DNA of 40,976 nt from Aurantimonas coralicida (GTDB lineage: Bacteria > Pseudomonadota > Alphaproteobacteria > Rhizobiales > Rhizobiaceae), in assembly GCA_011050685.1 (NCBI GenBank), contig DRFF01000122.1, positions 1 through 40,976 on the forward strand, given 5' to 3'. Made by a program: the position numbers and the translations under genes. The notes beneath the pieces were generated by a model, which did not search any database, had not been told where the DNA came from, and saw only the letters and a program-made list of their open reading frames with translations. Below, piece after piece: positions 15,559 through 25,012 of the stretch (positions are counted from its first letter, which is position 1; every line of letters starts with the position of its first letter).

Positions 15559-16887
15559 CTACGAGGACACCCATTCCTGGACCACTTCCGGAAGCTTGAA
15601 CTCAGCGAGCCAGTTGGTCTGCTCGGGTGCCAGATTGCTGGTGTCGACCTTCGCCACTACGGAAAGGCCCGGGCGCAGACGATCAGCTTCCGGCTGGCCA
15701 GGATCGATGGTGATCCGCACCGGTAAGCGCTGGACCACCTTGGTGAAGTTACCGCTGGCATTGTCCGCCCGCAGCACGCTGAACTCGGAGCCCGTGGCGG
15801 GCGCGAGCTCGAGCACCGTGCCCGTGAAGCGCCGGCCGCCGAGTGCGTCCACGGTGAAGGAGGCCTTCTGCCCGGCGGCGATGTAGTGGGTCTGCGTCTC
15901 CTTGAAGTTTGCCACCACCCACAGTGTATCGGGCACGAGGAACATCAATTGCGAGCCGGCGGAGACGTATTGCCCGGGGCGCACCGTCGCTTCCCCGACC
16001 TGGCCGTCGCGCGGGGCGCGAACGACCGTGTTGGACAGGTTGATCTCCGCCAGGTGCACCTGGGCCTCGGCAGTGCGGACCGCGGCCGCCAGTCCCTTCT
16101 TCGAAACCTCGGTGGCGCGCAGTGTTTCCTTGGCGATGGCTATGGTGGCCTCGGCCCGCCTGACCCCGGCTTCGGCGGAGCGCAGGATCGCCTCGACCTC
16201 GCCGGCTTCGGCACGCGTCTGCAAACCCTTCTTCGTCAACGTGGTGGTTCGTTCGCGGGCCGCCTGCGCCCGGGCGAGTTCGGCCTCCGCCTGGAACAGG
16301 TCGGCCTCGCGCGCGGCGATCTCGGCCCGGTTCTGGGCCATCGTCTGCTCGGCATTTGCAAGCTGGGCGGCGGCCTGCTCGCGCCCGGCCTGCGCCTGCT
16401 CGAGCTGCTGGCGGTAGATGCGGTCGTCGATCTTCACGAGCGCGTCCCCAGCCTTCACATCCTGGTAGTCGCTGACCAGAACGTCCGTGACATAACCGTT
16501 CACCTGCGGCGCGAGAACCGTCATCTGCCCGCGCACGTAGCTGTTGTCCGTCGTGACGTTTGCGGTGGCGAAGGGGGGAAGCCGCCAGGCGTAGAGGATG
16601 ACAGTGATGCCGACGAGCGCGACGACCATCATGACGAGGACTGTCGACAATCTTGGGTAGAGCTTCTTCGGCGGACCGGGATCCTCCGCCCCGGGCGCGG
16701 GCGTGGGAGCGGTTGCCGGACTTGCGCCTTCGGCCGGCTTCGGCTCCCCCGTGCGGGACTCCACCGGCGCGGCATCCGTTGCAAGCGTGTTGGGGTCCTC
16801 GCCCGGGGTGAGGTTCCGCTCCCTCTCTGCCGCGAGGTTCCTGTCGTCGATGCGGTCGGCGTCGGGGTTTCTGTGCATGATATCCAT
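15559..16887 (-). CDS. HlyD/EmrA-type membrane fusion protein of a multidrug efflux pump
   Basis: This is a 442-residue periplasmic adaptor. A charged, proline-rich cytoplasmic tail comes first, then one membrane anchor at about residues 80-101 (STVLVMMVVALVGITVILYA). The biotinyl-lipoyl half-motif YVRGQMTVLAPQVNGYVTDV and a long alpha-hairpin with Ala/Glu-rich heptads (about 160-270) follow. The second lipoyl half, IVRAPRDGQVGEATVRPGQYV in its full form, and a beta-barrel region close the chain. It links the inner-membrane pump to an outer-membrane channel. The gene lies 5 bases after the MFS transporter stop in a tetR-MFS-HlyD operon. No TolC-like channel is encoded here. The long Pro-rich N-terminal tail is unusual for EmrA. 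Confidence 0.92.
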   Translation of the reverse strand: MDIMHRNPDADRIDDRNLAAERERNLTPGEDPNTLATDAAPVESRTGEPKPAEGASPATAPTPAPGAEDPGPPKKLYPRLSTVLVMMVVALVGITVILYAWRLPPFATANVTTDNSYVRGQMTVLAPQVNGYVTDVLVSDYQDVKAGDALVKIDDRIYRQQLEQAQAGREQAAAQLANAEQTMAQNRAEIAAREADLFQAEAELARAQAARERTTTLTKKGLQTRAEAGEVEAILRSAEAGVRRAEATIAIAKETLRATEVSKKGLAAAVRTAEAQVHLAEINLSNTVVRAPRDGQVGEATVRPGQYVSAGSQLMFLVPDTLWVVANFKETQTHYIAAGQKASFTVDALGGRRFTGTVLELAPATGSEFSVLRADNASGNFTKVVQRLPVRITIDPGQPEADRLRPGLSVVAKVDTSNLAPEQTNWLAEFKLPEVVQEWVSS

Positions 16888-16892
16888 GGTGA

Positions 16893-18557
16893 TCAGTCGG
16901 TCCCTTGCGCGGCGGGAACCACTCGAGCCGCGGTGATGGCCTTCCAGCTTGCAATCAGCGTCTGGAAGAGCGACCAGGCGAGAAACGCCAGCGCGATGAA
17001 TGTGTTGAGGACGACGACGTCGTTATAGGCGCGCACGTTGGCTTCCCGGGTCGCGGCCTGGGACAGGAGCGCGATGCCCTGCGCATTGCGCAGCACCGGG
17101 TCGGTGATCACCTGGCCATAGACCTGTCCCTGGATCTGGAGGCGTTGGGCCACGATCGGATCGGTGGGGGCGATCTCGGCAACGATCTGGGCGGAGTATT
17201 CGTGCTCGCGATACTGCTGGAACGTTCCGAATATGGCCGGCCCCAGGAGACCTCCAACGCTCTGGGACACCGAAAATAGGATCACAAAGGTGACGATATA
17301 GTCGGCACCGCGCGTCATCAGCACAGGCATGACCGCCTTGATCATGAGCGGACCCAGGAACATGCCGCCCGCGCAGGACACGAGAAACTGACTGAAGAAG
17401 AGGTCGTGCGGCCGCGTCTGGCTTGTCGCGCCCTGGTCCATGGTGCTGCCGACAATGATTAGGACGACGGAGGCGATCACTAGGAAAGTCAGCCGCTTCG
17501 GATCGAACAGCAGGGCTGCCAAAACGGCGCCCGCCGCCGTTCCCAACATAATCACGAGATACAGCGGCTGAAGCTGATCCGGTCCCATGCCGAGCGTGCG
17601 CATCAGCCCGGTTGCCGCATAGGTCTGCTCGGAGAGAAGAAGGCGGATACCAAGCGCGCCCAACAGGAAGCGGAATACCTCTGCCGTGCCGAGCCAACGG
17701 GTCTGGATGAGCGGTCTCTCGCGGTGATGCTCGATGAAACCGGCAACGAGGAACAGGAGAAGGGCCGCGATCAGCGCTCCCGCCATCCAAGGCTGGTCGG
17801 GCCACCACTGTATCCGTCCCTGCGCCAGGACCGCAGCGACAAGCGCCATGGCTGGCGCGAGCAGCAGGAAGGTCAGGATGTCGAGGGGCTCGAACACGCG
17901 GATCCGCATCCCGGGCGGGAGCTTGAGCACGACCACGGCTGCCATAGTGCAGAGCGCCATACCGAGCTCGAACAAATAGAGCCCGCGCCAGTCTCCGATG
18001 TCGAGGAGCGCAGGGGAGGCCAGCCACGCGAGGGGACCTGCAATCTGCGAGATCGCGAGTCCGATGCAAAAACCCGAACCCATCTTCGCCTTCGGGAAGG
18101 CCTGCAGGATGTAGTAGAGCCCGAGCGAACTCATGGGCGCCGCGGCAAAGCCGCTGATGGCCCTGGCGAACAGGGCGGTCGAATAGTCTTCGGCGACGAC
18201 GTGCAGGAGCGTCACCATCACGTAGGCGAAGATCCCGAGTTCGGCGAAGCGACGGATGCCGAACTGTTGGCGGAACTTGAACAGGAGAAGGTTCGAGGTG
18301 ACGTTGACCATCACGTAGGCAGCGGGCAGCCAGGCGCCCTCCGAGGGCGTCAGGCCGAGTTGCCCCTGGATCTGGGGCAGGTTCGCCGAGACGAGAGCGT
18401 TACCGAGGCCTCCCGTGATGCCGACCAGAACGCCCACTGCGGCATAAGCGGCGCGAACGGATGGGCGGTGATAGATCGCCGCTGGCGAGCCGGGCAGCAT
18501 CGGCCGCTCCTCCGGAGTCCAGTTCGGCGGCGGCTCCAGGAAGACGGGTTGCTTCAT
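16893..18557 (-). CDS. EmrB/QacA-type MFS multidrug transporter (DHA2, 14 TM)
   Basis: This is a 554-residue proton-driven drug exporter of the major facilitator superfamily with about fourteen membrane segments. It begins MKQPVFLEPPPNWTPEERPM and shows ANLPQIQGQLGLTPSEGAWLP, the DHA2 signature region, and FQQYREHEY near the C-terminus. The start ATG at 18557 was chosen because it overlaps the stop of the TetR gene as ATGA. The frame stays open far upstream, but that part is the tetR gene in another frame. It works with the HlyD-like adaptor downstream and is presumably repressed by the TetR upstream. Confidence 0.93.
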   Translation of the reverse strand: MKQPVFLEPPPNWTPEERPMLPGSPAAIYHRPSVRAAYAAVGVLVGITGGLGNALVSANLPQIQGQLGLTPSEGAWLPAAYVMVNVTSNLLLFKFRQQFGIRRFAELGIFAYVMVTLLHVVAEDYSTALFARAISGFAAAPMSSLGLYYILQAFPKAKMGSGFCIGLAISQIAGPLAWLASPALLDIGDWRGLYLFELGMALCTMAAVVVLKLPPGMRIRVFEPLDILTFLLLAPAMALVAAVLAQGRIQWWPDQPWMAGALIAALLLFLVAGFIEHHRERPLIQTRWLGTAEVFRFLLGALGIRLLLSEQTYAATGLMRTLGMGPDQLQPLYLVIMLGTAAGAVLAALLFDPKRLTFLVIASVVLIIVGSTMDQGATSQTRPHDLFFSQFLVSCAGGMFLGPLMIKAVMPVLMTRGADYIVTFVILFSVSQSVGGLLGPAIFGTFQQYREHEYSAQIVAEIAPTDPIVAQRLQIQGQVYGQVITDPVLRNAQGIALLSQAATREANVRAYNDVVVLNTFIALAFLAWSLFQTLIASWKAITAARVVPAAQGTD

Positions 18558-19117
18558 GGCCTGTTCGTCCCGGGCCTCAGCCCCTCGATAATCAGGTCCA
18601 GAGCGCGCATTCCGAGCCCGACCTGCTCGTCGGGTGTGCGTCCACGCAGCGCCGCACCGAGCATGCTGGTCAGCAGGGAGATGTCTTCGTCGTTCAGGTC
18701 CGCACGGCAGAGCTTTGCGCTGACCGCCCGTTCGAGATGCGGCTTGATTAGGGCATGCATGCGCTGGCGTGCGCGACGGATCTCCGGAGCCTCGCGATCG
18801 ATGACGCGCCAGTAGTCGACCAGGGACGAACGGGCGCTGATCCGCTCCGCCTGGAAGCGCAAGAGCTTGAAGAATGCGTTCGGCGCCTCGCCGAGCGACC
18901 TGGCCTTGTCCTCCATTTCGTTGATGGAGCGATCGAGGAGCGCTAGCAGCAGGCCGTGCCGATCGGGGAAGTTCCGGTAGAGCGTGGCGCGCCCGACACC
19001 CGCCTGCTTGCAGACAAGGTCGAGCGGCGCGGTGACGCCACACTCGGCGAACACGAGATCGGCGGCCGCCAAGATGTCGGCCCGGTTCTGGGCCGCGTCG
19101 GTACGGAGCTTGAGCAT
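18554..19117 (-). CDS. TetR-family transcriptional regulator of the efflux operon
   Basis: The 187-residue repressor starts MLKLRTDAAQNRADILAAAD at 19117. The N-terminal helix-turn-helix reads CKQAGVGRATLYRNFPDRHG, and a helical ligand-binding domain follows (YWRVIDREAPEIRRARQRMH). A TTG five codons upstream is a weaker start. The stop overlaps the MFS transporter start as ATGA, so regulator, pump and adaptor are one operon. An inverted repeat, CGGACA-AAAC-TGTCCG, lies about 17 bases upstream of the start codon and is the likely operator, giving self-repression lifted by a drug ligand. The ligand is unknown. Confidence 0.92.
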   Translation of the reverse strand: MLKLRTDAAQNRADILAAADLVFAECGVTAPLDLVCKQAGVGRATLYRNFPDRHGLLLALLDRSINEMEDKARSLGEAPNAFFKLLRFQAERISARSSLVDYWRVIDREAPEIRRARQRMHALIKPHLERAVSAKLCRADLNDEDISLLTSMLGAALRGRTPDEQVGLGMRALDLIIEGLRPGTNRP

Positions 19118-19133
19118 ACGGGCAAACTGCAAA

Positions 19134-19149
19134 CGGACAAAACTGTCCG
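19134..19149. promoter_or_regulatory. Candidate TetR operator
   Basis: CGGACA and TGTCCG flank AAAC just upstream of the tetR start. A related half-site, CTTTTGTCC (minus strand GGACAAAAG), lies about 20 bases further upstream at 19163-19171. The pair brackets the expected promoter region of the efflux operon. Confidence 0.55.
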
Positions 19150-19258
19150 GCCAAAGGTGGGCACTTTTGTCCAGATGTCAAGCCCGTGAGGCCTTGTGGC
19201 ACTTTCCTGTTCCGCTCAGCCGTACGCGCCTAAACTGGGCGATCGACAGGCGTTCAAC

Positions 19259-19392
19259 ATGGCCGAAGGGTGGTTGACTTACAGCGAGTTAGGCGCCGTC
19301 TTGGCGTGTCACCTGAAGCGGCGAGACAGAAGGCGATGCGGCTGCGACTACGACGCCAGACCGCGAACGATGATGCCTCTCTGTCCGTGATC
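19259..19392 (+). pseudogene. Helix-turn-helix plasmid protein fragment with a frameshift
   Basis: From the ATG at 19259 the frame reads MAEGWLTYSELGAVL. A one-base slip then carries it on as LGVSPEAARQKAMRLRLRRQ and TANDDASLSV. The combined reading WLTYSELGAVLGVSPEAARQKAMR resembles short helix-turn-helix proteins common on rhizobial plasmids. It is cut at about 19392, where a truncated resolvase begins on the other strand. Confidence 0.6.
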
Positions 19393-19622
19393 GTCGCAAG
19401 CGTATTGAGAAGATCACGGGTTGAGCGGGCGAGCCGCGTCACCATGAGAACGTCGCCGGGATGAAGGGCAGCAATGGCGCGGGCAAGCTGGGCGCGGTCG
19501 GACTTCGCGCCGCTTGCCACTTCCCGAAGCACCTTCTCGCAACCGGCATCCGTCAGTTGTCGCACCTGTGCGTCAACGCTCTGGCCGTCCGTCGATACCC
19601 GCGCATAGCCGTAGACCGTCAT
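19391..19622 (-). pseudogene. Serine resolvase, N-terminal fragment
   Basis: From ATG at 19622 the minus strand reads MTVYGYARVSTDGQSVDAQV, RQLTDAGCEKVLREVASGAK and VLMVTRLARSTRDLLNTLAT. This is the catalytic N-terminal part of a Tn3-type resolvase with the active Ser10. After ITDRE the sequence is the helix-turn-helix fragment in reverse. The E-helix and DNA-binding domain are missing, so it should be inactive. It overlaps the parE-like gene by 4 bases. Confidence 0.8.
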
Positions 19623-19912
19623 GACCGGCGCGCCTCGGAGAGGGGCCTACGGGCTGCGTGACGAAGCCGGGTAATCACCACCTCGTCGGCCGCGATGCGG
19701 TAGAATAGGACGTAAGGATAGGGCGTCAGGGCAACGCGCCGTGTGTTGGGGCGGCTGGTGGCCTGCGCGGCGCGTGGGTGATCCTGCACCAAGGCGGCGG
19801 CGGCAAGAATGCGCTCGCGCATTCCGGCCGCTCCCTGCGGCGAACGCACAGCGGTGTAGGAAAGCGCGTCCTCGATCTGGCGAAGCGCAGTTCTCGTGTA
19901 GCGCAGCCTCAA
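19619..19912 (-). CDS. parE: ParE/RelE-type toxin
   Basis: The 97-residue toxin has the ParE look: MRLRYTRTALRQIEDALSY, IEDALSYTAVRSPQGAAGMR, then RRVALTPYPYVLFYRIAADE and VVITRLRHAARRP. The strand pattern R-Y-T-A-Q-E and the C-terminal V-I-R-L-R-H-A-R motif are characteristic. ParE toxins usually poison DNA gyrase. RelE relatives cut ribosomal mRNA, and the sequence here is closer to ParE. The start overlaps the antitoxin stop by four bases. It would help keep the plasmid by killing cells that lose it. Confidence 0.88.
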   Translation of the reverse strand: MRLRYTRTALRQIEDALSYTAVRSPQGAAGMRERILAAAALVQDHPRAAQATSRPNTRRVALTPYPYVLFYRIAADEVVITRLRHAARRPLSEARRS

Positions 19913-20136
19913 AGGCGATATTTCGAGAAGACGGCTTCGACCTCGGCAGCGGTAGCGAACTCGCCGCGCTCGATCTCGGCTTCGGCCTCGATCAAGTCGG
20001 CTTCTTCCTCGGGTCTTAGTTGATAGACGGCCTCGTCGTCCCCGGTGAGGCGCAGAAGGACGCGCGCGAACTCGTCCTGTTGATCGGGGGGCAGCGCACG
20101 AACGCGCTCAACGGCCTGTTCTAGTAGCTCTGTCAT
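19909..20136 (-). CDS. Antitoxin of the ParE-type pair
   Basis: This is a 75-residue, strongly acidic protein: MTELLEQAVERVRALPPDQQ and then LRPEEEADLIEAEAEIERGE, ending FATAAEVEAVFSKYRL. Antitoxins with an ALPPDQQDEFARVLL-type start and an IERGE-F-T-EV-A-F-K-R end are common partners of ParE toxins. It lies upstream of the toxin and overlaps it by four bases, the usual antitoxin-toxin order. Two GTGCATAA sequences (minus strand) in the upstream 90 bases may be its operators. Confidence 0.85.
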   Translation of the reverse strand: MTELLEQAVERVRALPPDQQDEFARVLLRLTGDDEAVYQLRPEEEADLIEAEAEIERGEFATAAEVEAVFSKYRL

Positions 20137-20296
20137 GCCCTATTATGCACGTCATTTTCGCACAAAAAAGCACGGATTATTCAGCTACTTGGCTCCCGTG
20201 CAAAACTGTTATTTATGCACAAACACTAAAGGAACGCAGGACTTCAATGATGAAACCCGTGCGCCGCGATCCATCGCGCCCATGGCGGCCTCCGGA

Positions 20297-21105
20297 TCAG
20301 GCGACGGCCCAGCCGGCGTTATCCATCGCTGCCTTGGCGGCTTCAGCTTCCGGTAGCTCTCTCCTCCAGCGTGAGGCATCGATCCGGCACCCTGTCACCC
20401 CCTCTGATGCCTCCGAGGCAAGCCAGAGAAGTGGCGGGATGACGATTGCAGGATCGAGCAGTTCGGTGCGCACCTCCTGAGGGAGGTCGTCCGGAATCAT
20501 GCCTGTCGCCGTCGCGCCGCCGGGGAGAAGGCAGTTCACCATGATACCTGTGCCCTGGAGATCCTGCGCCCAGATGATCGTCTCAGATTCAAGTGCCGCT
20601 TTGGATGGGCCGTAGGGTGAGAAGCCGCGCCGTCGCATGGTGGCGTGATTCATCGTGACATTGACGATGCGGCCGCGACCTGCCGCAATCATTACCGGGG
20701 CTGCAGCTCGCGCCATCAGAAAGGGACCGTTGACGTTGGTGTCGATCACCATGCGCCAGACATCAGGATCGGTTTCCCAAAACCGGGTCGGGTCAGTCAG
20801 GAAGCGCTCGCTGACATACTTCATCCCCCGACCGGCGTTGTTGACGAGCATGTCGAGCCTGCCGAAGCGATCAAGCGCCATTGCGACGACGCGGGCGGAG
20901 TCTTCCTCGCGTGAGACATCGGCGAGCATCGGAACAACCCGGTCGTCACCGGCTTCGCGGGCCACGGCCTCGACTTCGGTCGCCTCGCGCGATGCGGTGG
21001 TGACAACCCGCGCGCCCGCCGCCGCGAGGCCCAGAACCATCGCCCGGCCGAGCCCGCGCCCGCCGCCCGTAACGATCGCGACCTTGCCTTCGAGTCGCTC
21101 GCCGC

Positions 21106-21109
<4 letters not shown>
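20297..21109 (-). CDS. SDR-family oxidoreductase lacking the usual catalytic serine
   Basis: The 270-residue short-chain dehydrogenase has TGGGRGLG (residues 14-21), an ADVS nucleotide-binding Asp (64), NNAG (90-93), Asn126, Tyr166 and Lys170. The position of the catalytic Ser, 13 residues before Tyr, is Met153 in the string [21 protein letters not shown]. Either the neighbouring Thr152 substitutes or the enzyme is unusual. The start overlaps the aldo-keto reductase stop by four bases, so the two reductases are one operon. The substrate is unknown. The C-terminal [15 protein letters not shown] segment is longer than in minimal SDRs but looks native. Confidence 0.88.
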
Positions 21110-22092
<983 letters not shown>

Positions 22093-22268
22093 TTCTTGTT
22101 ACCAACGTTTTGCGCCCTGACACGATGCAATGCACCCTGGCCATCGCGGTTCCCGCTGCAAAGGAGTTAAAACGAGCGGACACTCTGCAAACTTGAAGAT
22201 CCCTCGGCAACCGGTATCCTATCCCGCAGGGATCGGCTCGGCCGGTCAGCAGGATATGGGAGTTTCGA

Positions 22269-22574
22269 GTGTCAAGACTGAAGATAAGCATTGTTGCCTT
22301 TGCAATCCTGTCCCTTTCAGGCGCCGTGGCAGCCTCTCAGGAGTCGCCTGAACTCCCGGCCGACCTTCCGCCCAAAGGCAGCGTCAAGCTTTCACAACTG
22401 ATCTCGGAAACCGAAGGGCGTGCAGGATTTCACGCCATCAAGAGTATTTCTTACTCACGCGGGGAATACGAAGTCGTATACTATATGATGGATGGAGCCG
22501 AAGTACGGCTGAATTTTGATGTGAAGACGGGCGCGGTTAAACCTCCCAAGAGTGGAGGACTGTTTGGGGGATAA
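22269..22574 (+). CDS. Secreted small PepSY-domain protein
   Basis: The 101-residue protein has a signal peptide (MSRLKISIVAFAILSLSGAVAASQ) and one PepSY-like unit. That unit, VKLSQLISETEGRAGFHAIK, is followed by SISYSRGEYEVVYYMMDGAE and VRLNFDVKTGAV. PepSY domains are periplasmic and often inhibit proteases or sense redox or envelope state. The start is GTG at 22269 with GGGAG upstream. It is followed at 111 bases by the UbiB-like kinase gene and may share its transcript. The ending GGLFGG is a short flexible tail. The exact function is unknown. Confidence 0.8.
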   Translation: MSRLKISIVAFAILSLSGAVAASQESPELPADLPPKGSVKLSQLISETEGRAGFHAIKSISYSRGEYEVVYYMMDGAEVRLNFDVKTGAVKPPKSGGLFGG

Positions 22575-22685
22575 CAAATACAGGCAGATAGATGATCAGT
22601 GCTGATGCCACTCTACTTGTCAGCAGGCAAAAATTGAGCGGGGCCACTCCATGGTTGGTTTGGGTCCACGGAGGGCACAACCCCG

Positions 22686-24299
22686 ATGATGGCTGGACGT
22701 CTCTCAACGGCCGATTACCGACGGCTCGCGACCGTGCTGCGGATCCTCGGAGAGGCCGGCCTTAAGCCTACTTTGGCTCGCCTCGGGCTGATTCGAACCC
22801 AAAATGTACAGTCATTTGACGATGCGGAAGCGGAGGCTTTCGTCCGCGCACTGGAGCGTCTCGGCCCCACCTTCGTCAAGCTGGGGCAGATCATGGCAAC
22901 GCGCGCGGATCTGCTTCCGCCCGAGCTGACGGAGCGTCTGAGCCGGTTGCACGACGCCGTCGCGCCCGTGCCGTTTGAGGAAGTACGTTCCCAACTCATT
23001 GATGACCTCGGCGCTGATCCGTCAGAGGTGTTCGCCGAGTTTTCGACCACGCCCATCGCTGCCGCGTCCATTGGTCAGGTCTACGAAGCCCGGCTGCACA
23101 CGGGCGAGTCTGTCGTCGTGAAGGTACGACGGCCGGGCATAGAGGAGGTGATGCGCGCCGACCTGCGGCTGCTCACGGCCGCCGCACGGGTGATCGAACG
23201 GCGGGCTCCAGGACTTAGGCGACATCAACCTGTCCGCGTGGTCGGGCAGCTCGCGCAAGCGCTTCTCGAGGAGATCGACTTCAGGATCGAGGCACGCAAC
23301 CAGGAGGATGTCCGTTGTCGGACCAGCGTCTTTGTCGTGCCGCGTGTCCATCCGCAGTTCAGCACGAGCAGGACTCTGGTCAGTGATCGCATCGTTGGCA
23401 GGACCCCCAATCAGGCATTCAGGCTTTCGGAGCCGGCGCTCGCCCGCGCACTTGCCCCGGAAGCAGCCCAAGGACTGTTGGCCTTGATGCTTCAAGAGAG
23501 CGTGTTCCATGCCGATCCTCACCCCGGAAATGTGCTGGTCACGTCGGAAGGCCGGCTCGCCTTGCTCGACTTTGGCTCGGTCGGGCGGCTTTCAGCGAAG
23601 CGTCGCGAACAGGTGCTCGTCGTTCTCGGGTCCCTGGTCGATGCCGACGTCGGGGCGGTCACGGACGTCCTGATGGACTGGGCTCGCCGATCCGGCCCGC
23701 CGCCGCCAGGTCTCGAACCGGCCGTCGATCAGTTCTTTTCGCGCTACGGTGCTCAATCGGGTCGCGATATCCGTCTCGCCGAGGCGATCACGGAATTCAT
23801 CTCGATTGCCCGGGAAAACGAACTTGCGCTCCCGCCCGATCTCCTCCTCTTGATGCGAGCGCTTGGTATTTCTGAAGGCTTGGCCAGAACACTGGACCCT
23901 GACCTGGACGTGGTCGAGGCCATCACGCCAGTCATGCTGAAAGTCTTCGCGCAACGCTTCAGCTTTAAGGCGTTGGCGGCGCGAGGGTTTCGGGCATTCA
24001 AGGAGCTCGATCAGCTCGCCAACATAGCGCCCGAGGCTCTGCGGAAGGTCGTGGCTCGACTGAAGCGCGAAGGAATCGCCGTCCAGGTTTCAGTTGCGAA
24101 TCTAAATGATCTCAGCGTCGCCCTGCGCCGTGCCGGCGACACCTTGGCTAATGCCGTGGTGGCGGCGGCACTGATTCTCTCGGGCGCTCTCTTCTCGCTG
24201 TCGTCGGGTGAAGACCCGACGCGATCCGTTATTTCCCTGGTTGCGTTCGGGCTAGGCGTGATTATCTGGCTGCTCTTTGTGCTGCGCCGTCGCAACTGA
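22686..24299 (+). CDS. ABC1/UbiB-family atypical kinase-like protein
   Basis: The 537-residue protein belongs to the ABC1/ADCK/UbiB family. It has the KxGQ motif as FVKLGQIMATRADLLP (Lys65 to Gln68), the alanine-rich loop AAASIGQVYEA (125-135), Lys146 in VVVKVRRPG, HADPHPGN, and LLDFGSVG for metal binding. Two membrane segments close the chain. In UbiB such proteins support ubiquinone synthesis at the membrane. On a plasmid, next to an Hsp20 and a PepSY gene, a membrane or stress role is as likely. MAGRL, one codon later, is an alternative start. The last 48 bases overlap the convergent hsp20 gene. Confidence 0.93.
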   Translation: MMAGRLSTADYRRLATVLRILGEAGLKPTLARLGLIRTQNVQSFDDAEAEAFVRALERLGPTFVKLGQIMATRADLLPPELTERLSRLHDAVAPVPFEEVRSQLIDDLGADPSEVFAEFSTTPIAAASIGQVYEARLHTGESVVVKVRRPGIEEVMRADLRLLTAAARVIERRAPGLRRHQPVRVVGQLAQALLEEIDFRIEARNQEDVRCRTSVFVVPRVHPQFSTSRTLVSDRIVGRTPNQAFRLSEPALARALAPEAAQGLLALMLQESVFHADPHPGNVLVTSEGRLALLDFGSVGRLSAKRREQVLVVLGSLVDADVGAVTDVLMDWARRSGPPPPGLEPAVDQFFSRYGAQSGRDIRLAEAITEFISIARENELALPPDLLLLMRALGISEGLARTLDPDLDVVEAITPVMLKVFAQRFSFKALAARGFRAFKELDQLANIAPEALRKVVARLKREGIAVQVSVANLNDLSVALRRAGDTLANAVVAAALILSGALFSLSSGEDPTRSVISLVAFGLGVIIWLLFVLRRRN

Positions 24300-24734
24300 A
24301 GGATCAGCCTTGATGGGGACGCGGCGGGCCTTTCCCTGGACCCACGCAGCTTTTGGAAGATCCACCGTCAGTAGACCATCCTGAAGGGTCGCTGTGATGC
24401 GCTCCGGCTCTACAGCTTCGACCAAGGGCACGAGCCGGTCAAGCGCCCCTCCGCTCCGGCCTTCCGTCGAAAGCTTGGGGCCGCTCAGTCGAACCGAATG
24501 GGGGGTAGCCTCCAGCAACAGCTCGTCGCGGCTGTAGCCGGGGACTCGGAATACGACGGTCACCTTCTCCAAGGTTTCCAAAACAGAGAAGTTTGCGTCG
24601 GCCTGGCCCCTGAACTCGGTGCTGCGGACGGACCCTCGCCAAAGCCTGCCGAGTCCGCGAGCCAGAACGCCGTCATATCCGACACGCGCCGTCAGCGCCG
24701 TACCGCCAAGCTTGATCTGAATGTCGCCGATCAT
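24252..24734 (-). CDS. Hsp20/alpha-crystallin-type small heat-shock protein
   Basis: The 160-residue protein contains an alpha-crystallin domain at about residues 45-140. FSVLETLEKVTVVFRVPGYS, ELLLEATPHSVRLSG, then ITATLQDGLLTVDLPKA is the GxLxVxLPK closing strand in divergent form. Small heat-shock proteins hold unfolding proteins in a soluble state. The N-terminal region (MIGDIQIKLGGTALTARVGY) is atypical. The last I-X-I motif is not obvious (RRVPIKA may serve). It converges on the UbiB-like gene, overlapping it by 48 bases, so transcription of one could affect the other. Confidence 0.85.
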   Translation of the reverse strand: MIGDIQIKLGGTALTARVGYDGVLARGLGRLWRGSVRSTEFRGQADANFSVLETLEKVTVVFRVPGYSRDELLLEATPHSVRLSGPKLSTEGRSGGALDRLVPLVEAVEPERITATLQDGLLTVDLPKAAWVQGKARRVPIKADPSVATAQHKEQPDNHA

Positions 24735-24831
24735 TGGAATACCTCCGCTTCCGCCATAAAATGACGTCGCTGCGCGGCTAAATCAAGGCAACCGCAGACG
24801 CCACCACAGCAGAACCGGCGCGCCGCCGACC

Positions 24832-24975
24832 ATGGAAAACCTCACAGATTTTTACAAGCCCCAGCCGACCAGCGAGCGGCGGAGACGGGCGCAGGCTCTG
24901 GCCGATGCCATGGGGCCGGGCGATCCCGGTTTCGACATGAAGAAATTCACCGACGATATGTGGGGCGAGAAGTGA
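24832..24975 (+). CDS. Small conserved-looking protein, possible orphan antitoxin
   Basis: An ATG at 24832 opens a 47-residue frame: MENLTDFYKPQPTSERRRRA, QALADAMGPGDPGFDMKKFT, DDMWGEK. The tail DMKKFTDDMWGEK resembles the C-terminal part of some VapB-like antitoxins. The next ATG overlaps its stop (TGATG), as a toxin start would, but that frame ends after 13 codons (MLAGTSIAEMKAA). Either the toxin was lost or this is an independent small protein. A clear ribosome site was not seen. Confidence 0.45.
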   Translation: MENLTDFYKPQPTSERRRRAQALADAMGPGDPGFDMKKFTDDMWGEK

Positions 24976-25012
24976 TGCTCGCCGGCACCTCCATCGCCGA
25001 AATGAAAGCAGC

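Noticed and set aside
15886-17028. 380-codon plus-strand frame opposite the HlyD-like gene
   Set aside because: Repetitive Gly/Arg/Leu-rich translation antisense to a clear membrane fusion protein.
18558-19202. N-terminal extension of the MFS transporter to 769 residues
   Set aside because: The extra part is the tetR gene in another frame. The ATGA overlap marks the true start at 18557.
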